Shown: positions 46,915 to 57,150 of the stretch, piece by piece
Layout: every line of letters begins with the position of its first letter
How positions within the stretch are numbered: the stretch's first letter is position 1
Assembly (NCBI RefSeq): GCF_946886105.1
Contig: NZ_CAMPHV010000036.1
Span: 1-57,258, forward strand
Length of the DNA: 57,258 nucleotides
Direction of reading: 5' to 3'
DNA from: an uncultured Pseudomonas sp.
GTDB taxonomy: Bacteria; Pseudomonadota; Gammaproteobacteria; Pseudomonadales; Pseudomonadaceae
The notes under the pieces: model-generated
Told to the model about the DNA's origin: nothing
What the model saw: the letters and a program-made list of their open reading frames with translations, nothing else
Databases searched by the model: none
Position numbers and translations under genes: made by a program

Positions 46915-47526
46915 ATGAATCTTCACCGGGGAAATCCTCTCGCACGCCGCGATTTGCTTAAGCTCGCCGGCAACCTGGCCGGTGCAGTCAGCGTGATGGC
47001 GTTACTGGGTGTCAGTACCGGGGCGGCCGCTGAGTTGAAAGAAACCAAGCCGAACCGCATCGACAGCGAGTTGGTCATGCAGATCAACGTCAAGCTGGGT
47101 GCGCAGGAGGACATGGGAAAGGGACCGGATGGGTACCGCATCAACTATCCGATCATTGGCGGCACCTTCGTGGGTGAGGGCATGCGCGGGATCGTGGTGC
47201 CCGGCGGTGCCGATATGGCCGTGGACCGTAACGATGGCGTGACCATGATCGATGCGCTGTACCGTCTGAAAACCGACGACGGTCAGATCATCATCATCCA
47301 CAACGCCGGCATCTGGCGCCTCAACGAGCAGGGCCTGGCCAAGCAGGCCAAGGGCGTTGCGCTGGAGGAGATGCTGGACAGCGACTCGTACTGCCGCACG
47401 GTGCCGTCGTTCAAGACCTCGCCGGGCAAGTACGCCTGGTTGAACGACTATATCTTCGTCGGCAGCATCGACTACCTCAGTGAGACCGAGGTGTTGATCG
47501 GCGTTTACCGCGTCAACGGTGTTTGA
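46915..47526 (+). CDS. Tat-exported DUF3237 family protein
   Basis: 203 aa. The N-terminus LARRDLLKLAGNLAGAVSVMALLGVSTGAAA is a twin-arginine signal, so the protein is folded before export. The mature part (about 40-203) fits DUF3237, a small beta-barrel family: IVVPGGADMAVDRNDGVTMIDALYRLKTDDG and WLNDYIFVG. Found in catabolic settings but of unknown activity. Start is supported by CTGGAGTG. The divergent AraC gene is its likely regulator. Confidence 0.82.
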   Translation: MNLHRGNPLARRDLLKLAGNLAGAVSVMALLGVSTGAAAELKETKPNRIDSELVMQINVKLGAQEDMGKGPDGYRINYPIIGGTFVGEGMRGIVVPGGADMAVDRNDGVTMIDALYRLKTDDGQIIIIHNAGIWRLNEQGLAKQAKGVALEEMLDSDSYCRTVPSFKTSPGKYAWLNDYIFVGSIDYLSETEVLIGVYRVNGV

Positions 47527-47593
47527 TCGGCGCTCGGTGTTCGCGGCGACGGATTGCCTGCCGGGTGTACGCCATAGAGGGGGGCAAGCTGGG

Positions 47594-48286
47594 CTAGCAG
47601 GCCGCGGAAAAATCTCCCAAGGCAAAATCCGCGGGATCGAACCTGTCGCGGGTGTCCATCCGAATGCCTCGCAGGCTCGCGGTTTCCAGGTGCGAGGCGT
47701 ATAGCGACTCGGCAAAGTAGCTGATCAGGAGGGTGCGCCGGCGTGCGCCGCTGGCGTTCAGGCTGCCCGCGTGCACCAGGTCGACATCGAACACCAGGAT
47801 GTCGCCCGCGCAGCCTGAAAGCTGCAGCGAGCGGGACTCGTCATTGAAATCGAATGGCGGCGCTGCCGGTTCGGGGCGATGGCTGGCGGGGACGATACGG
47901 GTTGCGCCGTTCTCGGCGCCGTAGTCGTCGAGATAAGCCAGGACGTTGACCATGTCGCCTGGGCGTTGGGCCGAGAGGTCGCGGTGCAACTGCTGATGGC
48001 CACCACTGGCCAGGGGCTCGCGACCCTCGACCTGGGCGAGGAAGAAGCGTTCGCCGATCAACTCGCCGACCGCCGCCAGCACCTGCGGCAGGCGACACAC
48101 GGCCTGAACCGTCGAATCGAGGTCGAGCAGCGAATGGCGCCAGTCCATGCCGCGCGGCACCGGCCAATCGGCCGACGGCTTTACGCCTGCATCGAACACC
48201 GCGCGAAGGTCACCCAGCCACTGCGCCGGGATCGCGCCACGCAGCAGTACATAGCCATCTCGTTGGAGTTGTTCGCGGTTGGTCAT
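47594..48286 (-). CDS. Phytanoyl-CoA dioxygenase (PhyH) family protein
   Basis: 230-aa Fe(II)/2-oxoglutarate oxygenase. The iron facial triad is visible: His101 and Asp103 (LHRDLS) and His172 (DLVHAGS). The 2-oxoglutarate Arg is in the RRRT stretch near 182-184. The N-terminus is typical of the family (REQLQRDGYVLLRGAI). It faces the DUF3237 gene; the 67-bp convergent gap shows no clear terminator. Substrate unknown. Confidence 0.88.
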   Translation of the reverse strand: MTNREQLQRDGYVLLRGAIPAQWLGDLRAVFDAGVKPSADWPVPRGMDWRHSLLDLDSTVQAVCRLPQVLAAVGELIGERFFLAQVEGREPLASGGHQQLHRDLSAQRPGDMVNVLAYLDDYGAENGATRIVPASHRPEPAAPPFDFNDESRSLQLSGCAGDILVFDVDLVHAGSLNASGARRRTLLISYFAESLYASHLETASLRGIRMDTRDRFDPADFALGDFSAAC

Positions 48287-48811
48287 GGCTTCCTAGATTT
48301 CCTCACCAAGGCTTTCCAACGCCCCTCCCGGAAAGGAGGAGCCGTTCAGTGTGTGGGGGGAAGTCTAGTCGCGCCGCTCACTGGGTCGCGATTCGATTCT
48401 GCATCTTCGAAAAAGCGTTGCTCATCAGGCGTTAGGGGCTGTTGCCGTTTGGGCAAGCGGTGCGAATGCCGGTCCTCCTGGCGCAGATGCAGGTCGTGCG
48501 ACGCGTAACCCACCAGGCGATGGATGGCGTTGCGCCGATGGTGGGTTACGCCGCAGCAGGTATAGCGAGTCGGCCGACAAATGCAACAGGCGGCTAACCC
48601 ACCCTACGAATTGCCGCGTCCGGACATTGCTTAGCTGTCCCGCGCGCTGCAACACATAACGGATACATCGTCCATTACCTCCATGCGAAGCATGCCGCTC
48701 GGACAGGAGATGGATGGCCAGCTCAAGCGCATGGAAGGGGTTGGACGTGCGGCCGAACTATTTCCCCCGACGCCCAGTCTCCAAAGGATATGAACGCTAG
48801 CGGGTGGAGCC
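48287..48811. repeat. Gap with a palindromic element before the GGDEF-EAL gene
   Basis: Inner arms GCGTAACCCACCA (48503-48515) and TGGTGGGTTACGC (48539-48551) with an outer GGCTAACCCACCCTAC end at 48591-48606 belong to the 2343 family. The rest of the gap holds CCTTTCC/GGAAAGG-type short repeats near 48310-48340. No gene is seen. The promoter of the downstream gene should lie in 48620-48800. Confidence 0.65.
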
Positions 48812-51730
48812 ATGGAGCACGCCGATACTCCAAGCTGGCCGGTGGGATGCAGTGAAATGCGTACGCGAATCCGCGCCTGCGATTGGGCAGCGCTCGGTTT
48901 GGGTGCGATACCGACATGGCCGCAATACATGAAAACCGCCATCGACATTTTGCTCGGTCTTCCCACGTCTGGTGCATTGCTGTGGGGTCACGAGGGTGTG
49001 GTGATCTACAACGATGCCTTTGCCGAGTTCGCTGGCCGACTGCATCCCGCTCTGCTGGGCAGCAAGGTCCTGGAGACGCTGCCCGCGCATATCGGTTTCA
49101 ACGCCCAAGTGATGGCGGAGGTACTTGGCGGCGGCTCGCTCGCATACCGTGATCAGCAATTCACACTGACCTGCGATGGCGAAGAATTGGTGTGGCTCAA
49201 TCTCGATTACTGCCCGGTGCTCGACGAACAGGGCAGGCCGGCCGGGGTGTTCGCCCTCGTTAACGAAACGACCGGGCGGGTGCAGGCGGAAAAGGAGTTG
49301 CTGGAAAGCCAATCGCACATGTCGGCGATTTTCGAACACGCCAAGGTCGGGCTGTCGGAGCTTTCCCCGGAGGGCGCTTTCCTGCGTGTCAACGGCGAAC
49401 TGTGCGGGATGCTGGGGCGTACGCGCGAGACCTTACTGAATGCGCGCATCTGCGATGTCACCCATCCGGATGACTTGCCCAACAGCATGGCGGCGATCAG
49501 GCGAATGATGAAGACAGGCCAACCGGTAACGGTAGACAAGCGCTATGTTCGATTGGATGGCCGCCTGGTCTGGGCGCGCAGCAGTCTCAGCCTACTCAAC
49601 TATGCGGACCGCCCGTGCACCATACTCGCCGTGACTGTCGACCTGACCCAACGCAAGCATGCCGAACAGGCTCTCGCGGAAAGCGAGGCGCGCTTTCGCG
49701 CACTGGCGGAAGCTTCGCCAGTGCTGATCTGGCAACTCGACACCAAGGGCAATGCGGTCTATCTGAACCCGCGCTACCTCGACGTGACAGGCGCTTCCAG
49801 TAAAGAACTCCACGGCAAGGGGTGGCAGGCATTTCTGCATCCGGACGATGCGCCACAGTTTTTGGCAGAGATCGCCGCCGCTCAGCAGGCGCGTGCGCCA
49901 TTGCGCCAGCGTGCCCGGGCGCGTAGCAAGAGCGGCGAATGGCTCTGGCTCGAGTCGCATGCCGCTCCGTGGTTCGACTCCGAAGGCGCCTACGCGGGCC
50001 ATGTCGGCATTGCCCTCGACATCACCGAAGCCGTTAATGCGCAGGAGGAATTGCAGGTCAGCAACGAGCGCCTGAAACTGGCGATCGAGGGGTCTGGCGA
50101 CGGCGTGTGGGATTGGGATATGCGAAACGACACACTGCTGTATTCGAAACGCTTGAGGGAAATAATAGGTTTCTCGGAAGAAGACACGAGCGACCGCCTC
50201 GAAGATTGGGAGGAGCGCACCCACCCCGAAGACCAGGGGCAGGTCGTGGCCGCACTCAATGCCTGTTTGCAGGGCGAGACTTGCTCCGTCAAGAGCGAAT
50301 ATCGTATTCGCTGTAAGACCGGCAGCTACAAATGGGTACTGTTGCGCGCCATCGTCGTTGCTCGCGACAAACAGGGTAGGCCGTTACGCATGGCGGGCAC
50401 CCTGACCGACATATCGGAAAAACGCAGCTCGGAAGAGGTCGTATGGCGCCATGCCAATTTCGATTCGCTGACGGGCCTGCCCAATCGGCGCCTGTTCCGC
50501 GACCGCTTGGAGTATGAAGTCAAGAAAGCCCAGCGTACCGGTCTGCCCTTGGCGCTTCTATTTATCGATCTCGACCGTTTCAAAGAGGCGAACGACCTGC
50601 TCGGACACGACATCGGCGACCAGTTGTTGACCGAGGCGGGTAAGCGCATCAGCCACTGCGTGCGTCAGTCGGACACCGTGGCGCGTCTGGGCGGCGACGA
50701 ATTCACGGCGATACTCGCCGATCTCGACGACCTCGCGCATGTCGAGATGATCGCGCAGAAGGTGATCGAGGCCCTGGCGTCGCCTTTCCAACTCGGTAAT
50801 GAAGTGGTGTACCTGTCCGCCAGCGTCGGCATCACGCTTTACCCCGAGGATGCGACCTACCCGGAAGACCTGCTGCGCAATGCCGACCAGGCGATGTACA
50901 CCGCCAAGAACGGCGGGCGTAACCAGTTCAGCTATTTCACCCGTTCAATGCAACAGAAGGCACATGCCCGGTTGCGACTGATCGGCGATTTACGTCATGC
51001 CCTGAGCGGCAATCAGCTCAGGGTGTATTACCAACCGGTGATCGAACTGGCAACGGGGCGGGTGGCCAAGGCGGAAGCCCTGCTGCGCTGGCAGCATCCG
51101 AAACTCGGCCTGATCGATCCGCCGCGCTTCATCCCTTTTGCGGAAGAGTCGGGGCTGATCAATGACATCGGCGAATGGGTGTTCAGGCAGGCCGCTTCGT
51201 GTTCGAAGAAATGGGGCGAACAAATCGGCGCTCCGTTCCAGATCAGCGTCAATAAATCTCCAGTGCAATTTCTCTCCCGTATCGAGGAGAGCGACTGGCC
51301 AGCCCATTTGCACAGCCTCGGCCTGGAGGGCAGCAGCATCTCCGTCGAGATCACCGAGAACCTGCTGCTCAACGCGTCCGCCAGTGTGGTGAGCAAGCTG
51401 CTGCAGTACCACGATGCCGGGATTCAGGTGGCGCTCGACGATTTCGGCACCGGCTATTCCTCCATGGCTTACCTGCGCAAGTTCGATATCGATTACCTGA
51501 AAATCGACAAATCCTTCGTGCGTGACGTCAACACCGACGCCGGCGACCGCGCGATCGTCAGATCGATAATCGTGATGGCCCATGAACTCGATATAAAAGT
51601 GATCGCAGAGGGAATAGAAACCATCGAGCAAAAGAATCTGCTGATCGATGCCGGTTGCGATTATGGGCAGGGCTTCCTGTTTTCGCAGGCCGTGCCGGCG
51701 GAAGAGTTCGAGCTCGTATTACAGCCCTGA
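48812..51730 (+). CDS. PAS-GGDEF-EAL cyclic-di-GMP turnover protein
   Basis: 972 aa without TM segments, so cytoplasmic. Four PAS/PAC sensor modules occupy about residues 40-545 (each ends in a TDISEKR- or DLTQRK-type PAC motif). A GGDEF domain follows with the intact RLGGDEF motif near 628, then an EAL domain with KAEALLRW near 754, DDFGTGYSSMAYL and KVIAEGIET. Both catalytic motifs look intact, so diguanylate cyclase, phosphodiesterase or both are possible. Start follows GGTGGAG. Transcribed alone. Confidence 0.93.
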   Translation: MEHADTPSWPVGCSEMRTRIRACDWAALGLGAIPTWPQYMKTAIDILLGLPTSGALLWGHEGVVIYNDAFAEFAGRLHPALLGSKVLETLPAHIGFNAQVMAEVLGGGSLAYRDQQFTLTCDGEELVWLNLDYCPVLDEQGRPAGVFALVNETTGRVQAEKELLESQSHMSAIFEHAKVGLSELSPEGAFLRVNGELCGMLGRTRETLLNARICDVTHPDDLPNSMAAIRRMMKTGQPVTVDKRYVRLDGRLVWARSSLSLLNYADRPCTILAVTVDLTQRKHAEQALAESEARFRALAEASPVLIWQLDTKGNAVYLNPRYLDVTGASSKELHGKGWQAFLHPDDAPQFLAEIAAAQQARAPLRQRARARSKSGEWLWLESHAAPWFDSEGAYAGHVGIALDITEAVNAQEELQVSNERLKLAIEGSGDGVWDWDMRNDTLLYSKRLREIIGFSEEDTSDRLEDWEERTHPEDQGQVVAALNACLQGETCSVKSEYRIRCKTGSYKWVLLRAIVVARDKQGRPLRMAGTLTDISEKRSSEEVVWRHANFDSLTGLPNRRLFRDRLEYEVKKAQRTGLPLALLFIDLDRFKEANDLLGHDIGDQLLTEAGKRISHCVRQSDTVARLGGDEFTAILADLDDLAHVEMIAQKVIEALASPFQLGNEVVYLSASVGITLYPEDATYPEDLLRNADQAMYTAKNGGRNQFSYFTRSMQQKAHARLRLIGDLRHALSGNQLRVYYQPVIELATGRVAKAEALLRWQHPKLGLIDPPRFIPFAEESGLINDIGEWVFRQAASCSKKWGEQIGAPFQISVNKSPVQFLSRIEESDWPAHLHSLGLEGSSISVEITENLLLNASASVVSKLLQYHDAGIQVALDDFGTGYSSMAYLRKFDIDYLKIDKSFVRDVNTDAGDRAIVRSIIVMAHELDIKVIAEGIETIEQKNLLIDAGCDYGQGFLFSQAVPAEEFELVLQP

Positions 51731-51800
51731 ACGGCATTCATTACCGCCTCGGCGCGCGGAAATCCGCGCAGGTGCTTTAACGTGCAGTGTCTGTTGAACC

Positions 51801-51835
51801 CGCATCCGAGGCCCGCGACGCGGGCCTGGGATGCG
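51801..51835. terminator. Terminator-like hairpin between convergent genes
   Basis: CGCATCC (51801-51807) pairs with GGATGCG (51829-51835) and inside it GGCCCGC pairs with GCGGGCC. On the plus strand a short TTGTTT follows. It lies between the GGDEF-EAL gene and the convergent binding-protein gene and could serve both. Confidence 0.65.
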
Positions 51836-51840
51836 GTTGT

Positions 51841-52569
51841 TTACTTGATGCCGTTGCGTTGCAGGATGGTGTCGAAGGTGCCATCGGCCTTGATGGCTGC
51901 CATGCCCTTATTGAATGCGGCGATGATTTCCTCATGCTTCGGATTTTTCAGCCCGCCGGCGACATGCAGGCCGTTACTGGACATCGGCGTGGCGACGAAC
52001 TCGATCTGCTCCAAGGCTTCCGGATTTTCTTTGTTGATCAGGCTCTTGGCGACCACCTCGTCTTCCAGGGTGAGGTCGATGCGACCGCCGATCACCTTGA
52101 GGATGCTGGGCATCAGGTTGGCGGCTTCCTCTCTCTTGAAGTTGCTGGCCTTCTCGAAGGTATCGCCGTAGCCGTAGCCGCGTACGGTACCGATGGTTTT
52201 ACCGGTCAGGCTGTCCATGCCGGAGTACTCAAAGTCGCTGCCTTTCTTCTTGATGAATTTGACGTCGTTGGACATGTAGGGCTCGCTGAACTTGAGAAAG
52301 CCTTCCCGCTCCTGGGTCTTCCAGGCGCCGATCAATACGTCGTATTCGCCTTCCTTGACACCATCCAGGGCGCGCTGCCAAGGCACGAAGGTCAACTTCA
52401 GTTCGTGCCCCTGGGAGGCGAAGGCGGCCTTGACCAGTTCCGTGGCGACCCCTTGCTGGGGATGGTCCGGATCGAGGAAGGGCGGCCAGGGATCGCCGGC
52501 GGCGGTGATGGTTTGCGCACTGAGGGTGGTGGAACCGAGCAGAAGAGCGAGAGCGAGCAGTTTTCTCAT
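51841..52569 (-). CDS. Periplasmic solute-binding protein, family 3
   Basis: 242 aa. A signal peptide (MRKLLALALLLGSTTLSA) is followed by a bilobed SBP_bac_3 domain: AAGDPWPPFLDPDHP, then GEYDVLIGAWKTQEREGFLKFSEPYM and GGRIDLTLEDE. No ABC permease or ATPase gene is adjacent. The neighbouring chemoreceptor gene (same strand, 95 bp upstream) suggests it may serve sensing as well as uptake. Ligand unknown, of amino acid-like class. Confidence 0.88.
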   Translation of the reverse strand: MRKLLALALLLGSTTLSAQTITAAGDPWPPFLDPDHPQQGVATELVKAAFASQGHELKLTFVPWQRALDGVKEGEYDVLIGAWKTQEREGFLKFSEPYMSNDVKFIKKKGSDFEYSGMDSLTGKTIGTVRGYGYGDTFEKASNFKREEAANLMPSILKVIGGRIDLTLEDEVVAKSLINKENPEALEQIEFVATPMSSNGLHVAGGLKNPKHEEIIAAFNKGMAAIKADGTFDTILQRNGIK

Positions 52570-52664
52570 GGTGGTTTCCTCAACGGTGAAAAGCGGTGGG
52601 CAAACACCGCTCTGGGGCTTTATCGATTGCCCGCGCCGCCGTTGGCATGCTCCCGAACGAGGAG

Positions 52665-54191
52665 CTACGCCTTGAATCGGTGGATCAGGCTATCCAGGTG
52701 TGCGGAGAGTTCTTGCAGGGTGGCGTTCTCGGATTTGGTCAATTCGATGTTCTCGGTATTTTCGGTATTCAGTCCGGAAATCCTCACCAGGCTTTGGCTG
52801 ATGCCTTCGGCCACGCTGTGCTGCTCTTCGGCGGCCTGGGCGATATAGGTGTTCATCTCGCGGATTTTCTGCATGGTTTCGTGAAAGCGCAGCACCGACT
52901 CCTGCACCACTTCCGACTCGCGGCCGGCCTCGGTGGCCATGTTGCGGCTGAGCTCCATGGCCTCCACCACGTTGTGCGTCGAGCCCTGTAGGCGCGAAAT
53001 GATGGTGCGTATCTCTTCCGTGGAGTTGCGGGTGCGCCCGGCCAGTACCCGCACCTCGTCGGCGACCACGGCGAAGCCGCGGCCCTGTTCGCCGGCACGG
53101 GCCGCTTCGATGGCGGCGTTCAGGGCCAGCAGGTTGGTCTGCTCGGCAATGGCGTTGATCACCTCGATGACCTTGTCGATGGCGCCGCTTTCCTGGGCCA
53201 GGGATTGGGTGAGGTTGGCCACTTTTTCCACTTCCGCGACCAGCCCGGCGATGGCCTGGTTGGCATGCCCGGACAGCTCCACGGCCTTGTTCACGTGCTG
53301 GCTGGCCTCGTCGGTCACCTGGGAGGTGCTGAGGGCGTTCTGCGCGACTTCTTCGACCGCACTGGTCATTTCGGTGATCGCGGTGGCGACTTGATCGAGT
53401 TCCAGCTGCTGCGAATTGATACTGCGGGAGTTCTGGTTGGCGTGTTCCTGGCAGGTATTGCTGGAAAGCAATACGCGTTCCGATAGCGCTTTTATTTCCC
53501 TGATGATGGTCTGCAGTTTCTCGACGAACTGGTTGGTGTTCTCGGCCAGGCTGCCCACTTCGTCCATTCGTTTTATCGCCAGGCGCCGGGTCAGGTCGCC
53601 TTCGCCCTTGGACAAGTCGGCCAGGGCACTATTCATGTGATGCAGGGGGCGAAGAACGTTCGAGTGCAGCAGCAACATCAGGATGACGATGATCGCCACA
53701 TCCAATAACAACGTTTGCAAGACGGAACGCAGCAGCAAGCCGTCCAGCTCTTCCTTCAGGCCGGCATCGCTGGATTGAATAAGCAACTGGCCAACCAGTT
53801 TCTTGTCGCCGCCGTCTTCATAAAAGATTTCTTCGTTCAGATAACCGCTTGTATCGGCTGGAATTTCACTGATCGGCACAACCTCGCCGGTGTTGTCCTT
53901 AGTGAAGCCGGCGACAATCTTGGGACCGTTGGTCACCAGGATCAAAGAGATGCTCGGGTCGCTCAACTCGGATTTGATGGCGGCCTCGGCGAACTTTTTT
54001 TCATAGTTCCACAGAGGCCCGGGCAGGGACAGTTTCAGGCGTTCGCTGACGCGCTGAGTGGATTCGACGATGTGCTTGGTCCGGTTGTTTTTGATGCTTT
54101 GGTAATTGAAATATGAAAAGGCGGTGAGGATGAGCGTGATCAGGGCAACGACATAGAGGCCCATTCTGACCTTGAGGCTGGCATCTTTCAT
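52665..54191 (-). CDS. Methyl-accepting chemotaxis protein
   Basis: 508 aa from ATG 54191 ([13 protein letters not shown]); a longer frame of 44 codons upstream is open but lacks a ribosome site. TM1 about 11-30, a periplasmic sensor of about 120 residues, TM2 about 155-176, then HAMP and the signalling domain with [24 protein letters not shown]. No CheR-docking tail (ends LIHRFKA). Upstream of the binding-protein gene on the same strand, so the pair may act together. Confidence 0.93.
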   Translation of the reverse strand: MKDASLKVRMGLYVVALITLILTAFSYFNYQSIKNNRTKHIVESTQRVSERLKLSLPGPLWNYEKKFAEAAIKSELSDPSISLILVTNGPKIVAGFTKDNTGEVVPISEIPADTSGYLNEEIFYEDGGDKKLVGQLLIQSSDAGLKEELDGLLLRSVLQTLLLDVAIIVILMLLLHSNVLRPLHHMNSALADLSKGEGDLTRRLAIKRMDEVGSLAENTNQFVEKLQTIIREIKALSERVLLSSNTCQEHANQNSRSINSQQLELDQVATAITEMTSAVEEVAQNALSTSQVTDEASQHVNKAVELSGHANQAIAGLVAEVEKVANLTQSLAQESGAIDKVIEVINAIAEQTNLLALNAAIEAARAGEQGRGFAVVADEVRVLAGRTRNSTEEIRTIISRLQGSTHNVVEAMELSRNMATEAGRESEVVQESVLRFHETMQKIREMNTYIAQAAEEQHSVAEGISQSLVRISGLNTENTENIELTKSENATLQELSAHLDSLIHRFKA

Positions 54192-54524
54192 ATTTCTACG
54201 GCCTGCAATTGAAGTGATTCGGTGGCCGGCGCGGCTGGCCTTAAGCAATAAGTCGGCCAGTTGAGGAGGTTCTTGAGTGCCACTCGCTGTCTTGAGTTTT
54301 AGCAGATATGTCGGCTTAGGCAAGGCAACTGGCGGGTATCCGTCTGATCACGTGGAAGATGGCCGCGATCGGTTGGTAGTGCGGTTGAACGGGGTTTCCG
54401 AACGCCGACTGGCTGCCGGTCTTGGCGCCGGTGAAAACCCCTGTCATGGGATTGTCGCGGCGCTGTCATACCTGTGCCACCACCTTTAGCTGCAATCGCT
54501 GCAACTCATATGGAGGATGCGGCG
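54192..54524. other. Divergent intergenic region between the chemoreceptor and ugd
   Basis: 333 bp with no gene. It should hold the two divergent promoters, but no strong consensus or palindrome was identified. Confidence 0.5.
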
Positions 54525-55886
54525 ATGCGAATTTGCGTAATCGGGGCGGGTTATGTGGGATTGGTGTCGGCGGCCTGTTTTGCCGAAATGGGCAATCGGG
54601 TGGTCTGCGTCGAGCGCGACGCATCGCGGGTGGCGCGTCTGGCGCGCGGCGAGGTGCCGATCTACGAACCGGGATTGGAGCCAATGCTCAAGGCCCATCT
54701 GGCCAGCGGCCAACTGAGCTTCAGCCACAACCTGGGGAAGGGCATCGAACGCGCGGAGGTCGTGTTTATCGCGGTGGGCACACCAAGCGGCGAGGACGGC
54801 TCGGCCGATCTGTCGCATGTCCTGGCGGTGGCGGACGAGCTGGGCGAGCGCCTGCAGCAGGCGTGCCTGGTGGTGGATAAATCCACGGTGCCGGTGGGCA
54901 CGGCAGAACGTGTGGCGCAGCGGATAAACGCGGGTCTGGCGCGACGCTGCAAGGGCTTCAAGGTGGTCTTGGCCAGCAATCCCGAGTTCCTCAAGGAAGG
55001 TTCGGCGATCGATGATTTCATGCGCCCGGATCGGGTGCTGATCGGCTGCGACGAGCCAGCGGCAACCGAGCTGTTGCGGCGCTTGTACGCACCATTCTTA
55101 CGTAATCACGAGCGCCTGCTGTGCATGAGCGTGCGCGCCGCGGAGTTCAGCAAGTACGCGGCCAATGCCTTTCTCGCCACCAAGATTTCCTTTATCAACG
55201 AGATGGCGGGGCTGTGCGCACGTCTGGACGTGGACATCGAAGAAGTCCGCCGCGGCATCGGTAGCGACAAGCGCATCGGCACGCACTTCATCTATGCGGG
55301 CTGCGGCTACGGCGGCTCCTGTTTTCCCAAGGATGTGCGCGCCTTGATCCGCGCGGCGGAGCAAGAAGGTATTGAACCGGGCATTCTGCGTGCAGTCGAA
55401 GCACGCAATGCGTTGCAGAAAACCTTGCTGTTCCAAGCGTTGCGCGAGCATTTTTCCGGACACCTGCAGGGCCGCGTCGTGGCGCTCTGGGGGTTGGCTT
55501 TCAAGCCTGGCACCGATGACCTGCGCGAGGCGCCGAGCCTGGTGCTGCTGGATGCCTTGCTCGCGGCCGGGGCGCAGGTGCAAGCCTGCGATCCGGTTGC
55601 CACCGCTGCGGTGGCGGCACGTTATGGGCGAGCCATCGACAGCGGGCAGTTGCGCTTGAGCGAGTCGCTGTACTGCGTGGCGGAAGGCGCCGATGCGGTG
55701 GTGCTGCTCACCGAGTGGAAACAGTTTCGCCAGCCGGACTTCACACGGATCCGTGGCGCGATGCGCATGCCCGTGCTGTTCGACGGTCGCAACATCTACG
55801 ACGCAAAACAACTCGCGGAATTGGGTTTCCTTTACCGCGGTATAGGTCGGCCGGCTGTAGGGCATTGTAAGGCGCATGCAGCCTGA
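54525..55886 (+). CDS. ugd: UDP-glucose 6-dehydrogenase
   Basis: Makes UDP-glucuronate from UDP-glucose with two NAD+. 453 aa from ATG 54525 after GGAGG; the longer frame to 54474 is unlikely. The N-terminus MRICVIGAGYVGLV is the NAD-binding motif. The catalytic Cys lies in GYGGSCFPKDVRAL near 260, and NPEFLKEGSAI marks the substrate region. It precedes galU by 41 bp, so UDP-glucose supply and oxidation are linked for polysaccharide or lipid A precursor synthesis. Confidence 0.96.
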   Translation: MRICVIGAGYVGLVSAACFAEMGNRVVCVERDASRVARLARGEVPIYEPGLEPMLKAHLASGQLSFSHNLGKGIERAEVVFIAVGTPSGEDGSADLSHVLAVADELGERLQQACLVVDKSTVPVGTAERVAQRINAGLARRCKGFKVVLASNPEFLKEGSAIDDFMRPDRVLIGCDEPAATELLRRLYAPFLRNHERLLCMSVRAAEFSKYAANAFLATKISFINEMAGLCARLDVDIEEVRRGIGSDKRIGTHFIYAGCGYGGSCFPKDVRALIRAAEQEGIEPGILRAVEARNALQKTLLFQALREHFSGHLQGRVVALWGLAFKPGTDDLREAPSLVLLDALLAAGAQVQACDPVATAAVAARYGRAIDSGQLRLSESLYCVAEGADAVVLLTEWKQFRQPDFTRIRGAMRMPVLFDGRNIYDAKQLAELGFLYRGIGRPAVGHCKAHAA

Positions 55887-55927
55887 TAGACTGCGCCGGC
55901 GATTTCGTCCCATTTTTAAGGTCTCCC

Positions 55928-56767
55928 ATGATTAAAAAATGCTTGTTCCCCGCAGCCGGTTACGGCACTCGCTTTTTGCCTGCGACCAAGGCAATGCCCA
56001 AGGAAATGCTGCCGATCGTGAACAAGCCGCTGATCCAGTACGGCGTCGAAGAGGCGCTGGAGGCCGGCTTGAAGCAGATCGCCATGGTTACCGGCCGCGG
56101 CAAGCGTTCTTTGGAAGACCACTTCGACATCAGCTACGAACTCGAACACCAGATCCGCGATACCGATAAGGAGAAATACCTGGTCGGTATTCGCCGTCTG
56201 ATCGACGAGTGCAGCTTCTCCTACACCCGTCAGGTCGAGATGAAGGGTTTGGGCCACGCGATTCTCTGCGGCCGCCCGCTGATCGGCGACGAACCCTTCG
56301 CCGTGGTACTGGCCGACGACCTCTGTTTGAACCTGGAAGGCGACGGCGTACTGACCCAAATGGTCAGGCTGTACAACCAGTTCCGCTGCTCGATCGTGGC
56401 GATTCAGGAAGTGCCGCCGGAAGAGACCCACAAGTACGGGGTGATCTCCGGCGAAATGATCCGCGACGACATCTACCGGGTTAACAGCATGGTCGAGAAG
56501 CCCAAGCCGGAAGATGCACCGTCGAACCTGGCGATCATCGGCCGCTATATCCTCACCCCGGACATCTTCGACCTGATCGAACAGACCGAACCGGGCAAGG
56601 GCGGCGAAATCCAGATCACCGACGCACTGATGAAACAGGCCCAGGACGGCTGCGTACTGGCCTATAAATTCAAAGGCCAGCGTTTCGACTGCGGCGGCGC
56701 CGAAGGTTATATCGAAGCGACCAACTTCTGCTTCGAGAACCTCTACAAGCCGGGTAAGGCTTATTGA
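55928..56767 (+). CDS. galU: UTP-glucose-1-phosphate uridylyltransferase
   Basis: Makes UDP-glucose from UTP and glucose 1-phosphate. 279 aa, the family length. The nucleotidyltransferase entry reads PAAGYGTRFLPATKAMPKEML (residues about 7-27), and VEKP and GGEIQITDAL motifs follow. Likely cotranscribed with ugd and closed by a strong terminator. Confidence 0.97.
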   Translation: MIKKCLFPAAGYGTRFLPATKAMPKEMLPIVNKPLIQYGVEEALEAGLKQIAMVTGRGKRSLEDHFDISYELEHQIRDTDKEKYLVGIRRLIDECSFSYTRQVEMKGLGHAILCGRPLIGDEPFAVVLADDLCLNLEGDGVLTQMVRLYNQFRCSIVAIQEVPPEETHKYGVISGEMIRDDIYRVNSMVEKPKPEDAPSNLAIIGRYILTPDIFDLIEQTEPGKGGEIQITDALMKQAQDGCVLAYKFKGQRFDCGGAEGYIEATNFCFENLYKPGKAY

Positions 56768-56800
56768 GGCAGCTGCAAGCCCTGAGCTGTAAGTGATTAA

Positions 56801-56832
56801 CAAAGCCACCGCAAGGTGGCTTTGTGGTTTTT
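56801..56832 (+). terminator. Rho-independent terminator after galU
   Basis: CAAAGCCACC (56801-56810) and GGTGGCTTTG (56815-56824) form a perfect 10-bp stem with a GCAA tetraloop, followed by TGGTTTTT. Confidence 0.92.
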
Positions 56833-56840
56833 ATAGTTCG

Positions 56841-56948
56841 TAGGTTGGGTTAGCGGCGTTGTTGTGGTTCAAGCAACGACATCGCCGCCTGCCGCCGCGT
56901 AACCCAACAAGGTCTCTATGCGGTGTGATTGCTGATCGGCTTTGTCCA
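56841..56948. repeat. 108-bp direct repeat, copy 1
   Basis: Begins TAGGTTGGGTTAGCGGCG and ends GATCGGCTTTGTCCA. It repeats at 57151-57258 with two mismatches. Internal inverted arms GGGTTAGCGGCG and GCCGCGTAACCC let it fold. Confidence 0.85.
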
Positions 56949-57111
56949 TCTGCGGACACCGCGCGGGCCTGTTGTTGGGTTACGCGGCGTTCATTTACGG
57001 CGGTATCGATAACTAACGCGGTTGCCGCTAACCCAATCGGGTCGTTCTGCGTGTGGTTTGTAGCTGCTCTTCAGTCTTGCCCTTTACCCTGGCGGGTTGC
57101 ACCCGCCCTAC

Positions 57112-57142
57112 ACAGCTCCCGTAGCCCGGATGAAATCCGGGG
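57112..57142. repeat. GTAGCCCGGATG-type repeat fragment
   Basis: ACAGCTCCCGTAGCCCGGATGAAATCCGGGG fragment, the same family as 17966 and 25980, lying between the two 108-bp copies. Confidence 0.6.
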
Positions 57143-57150
57143 TAGTTGGG

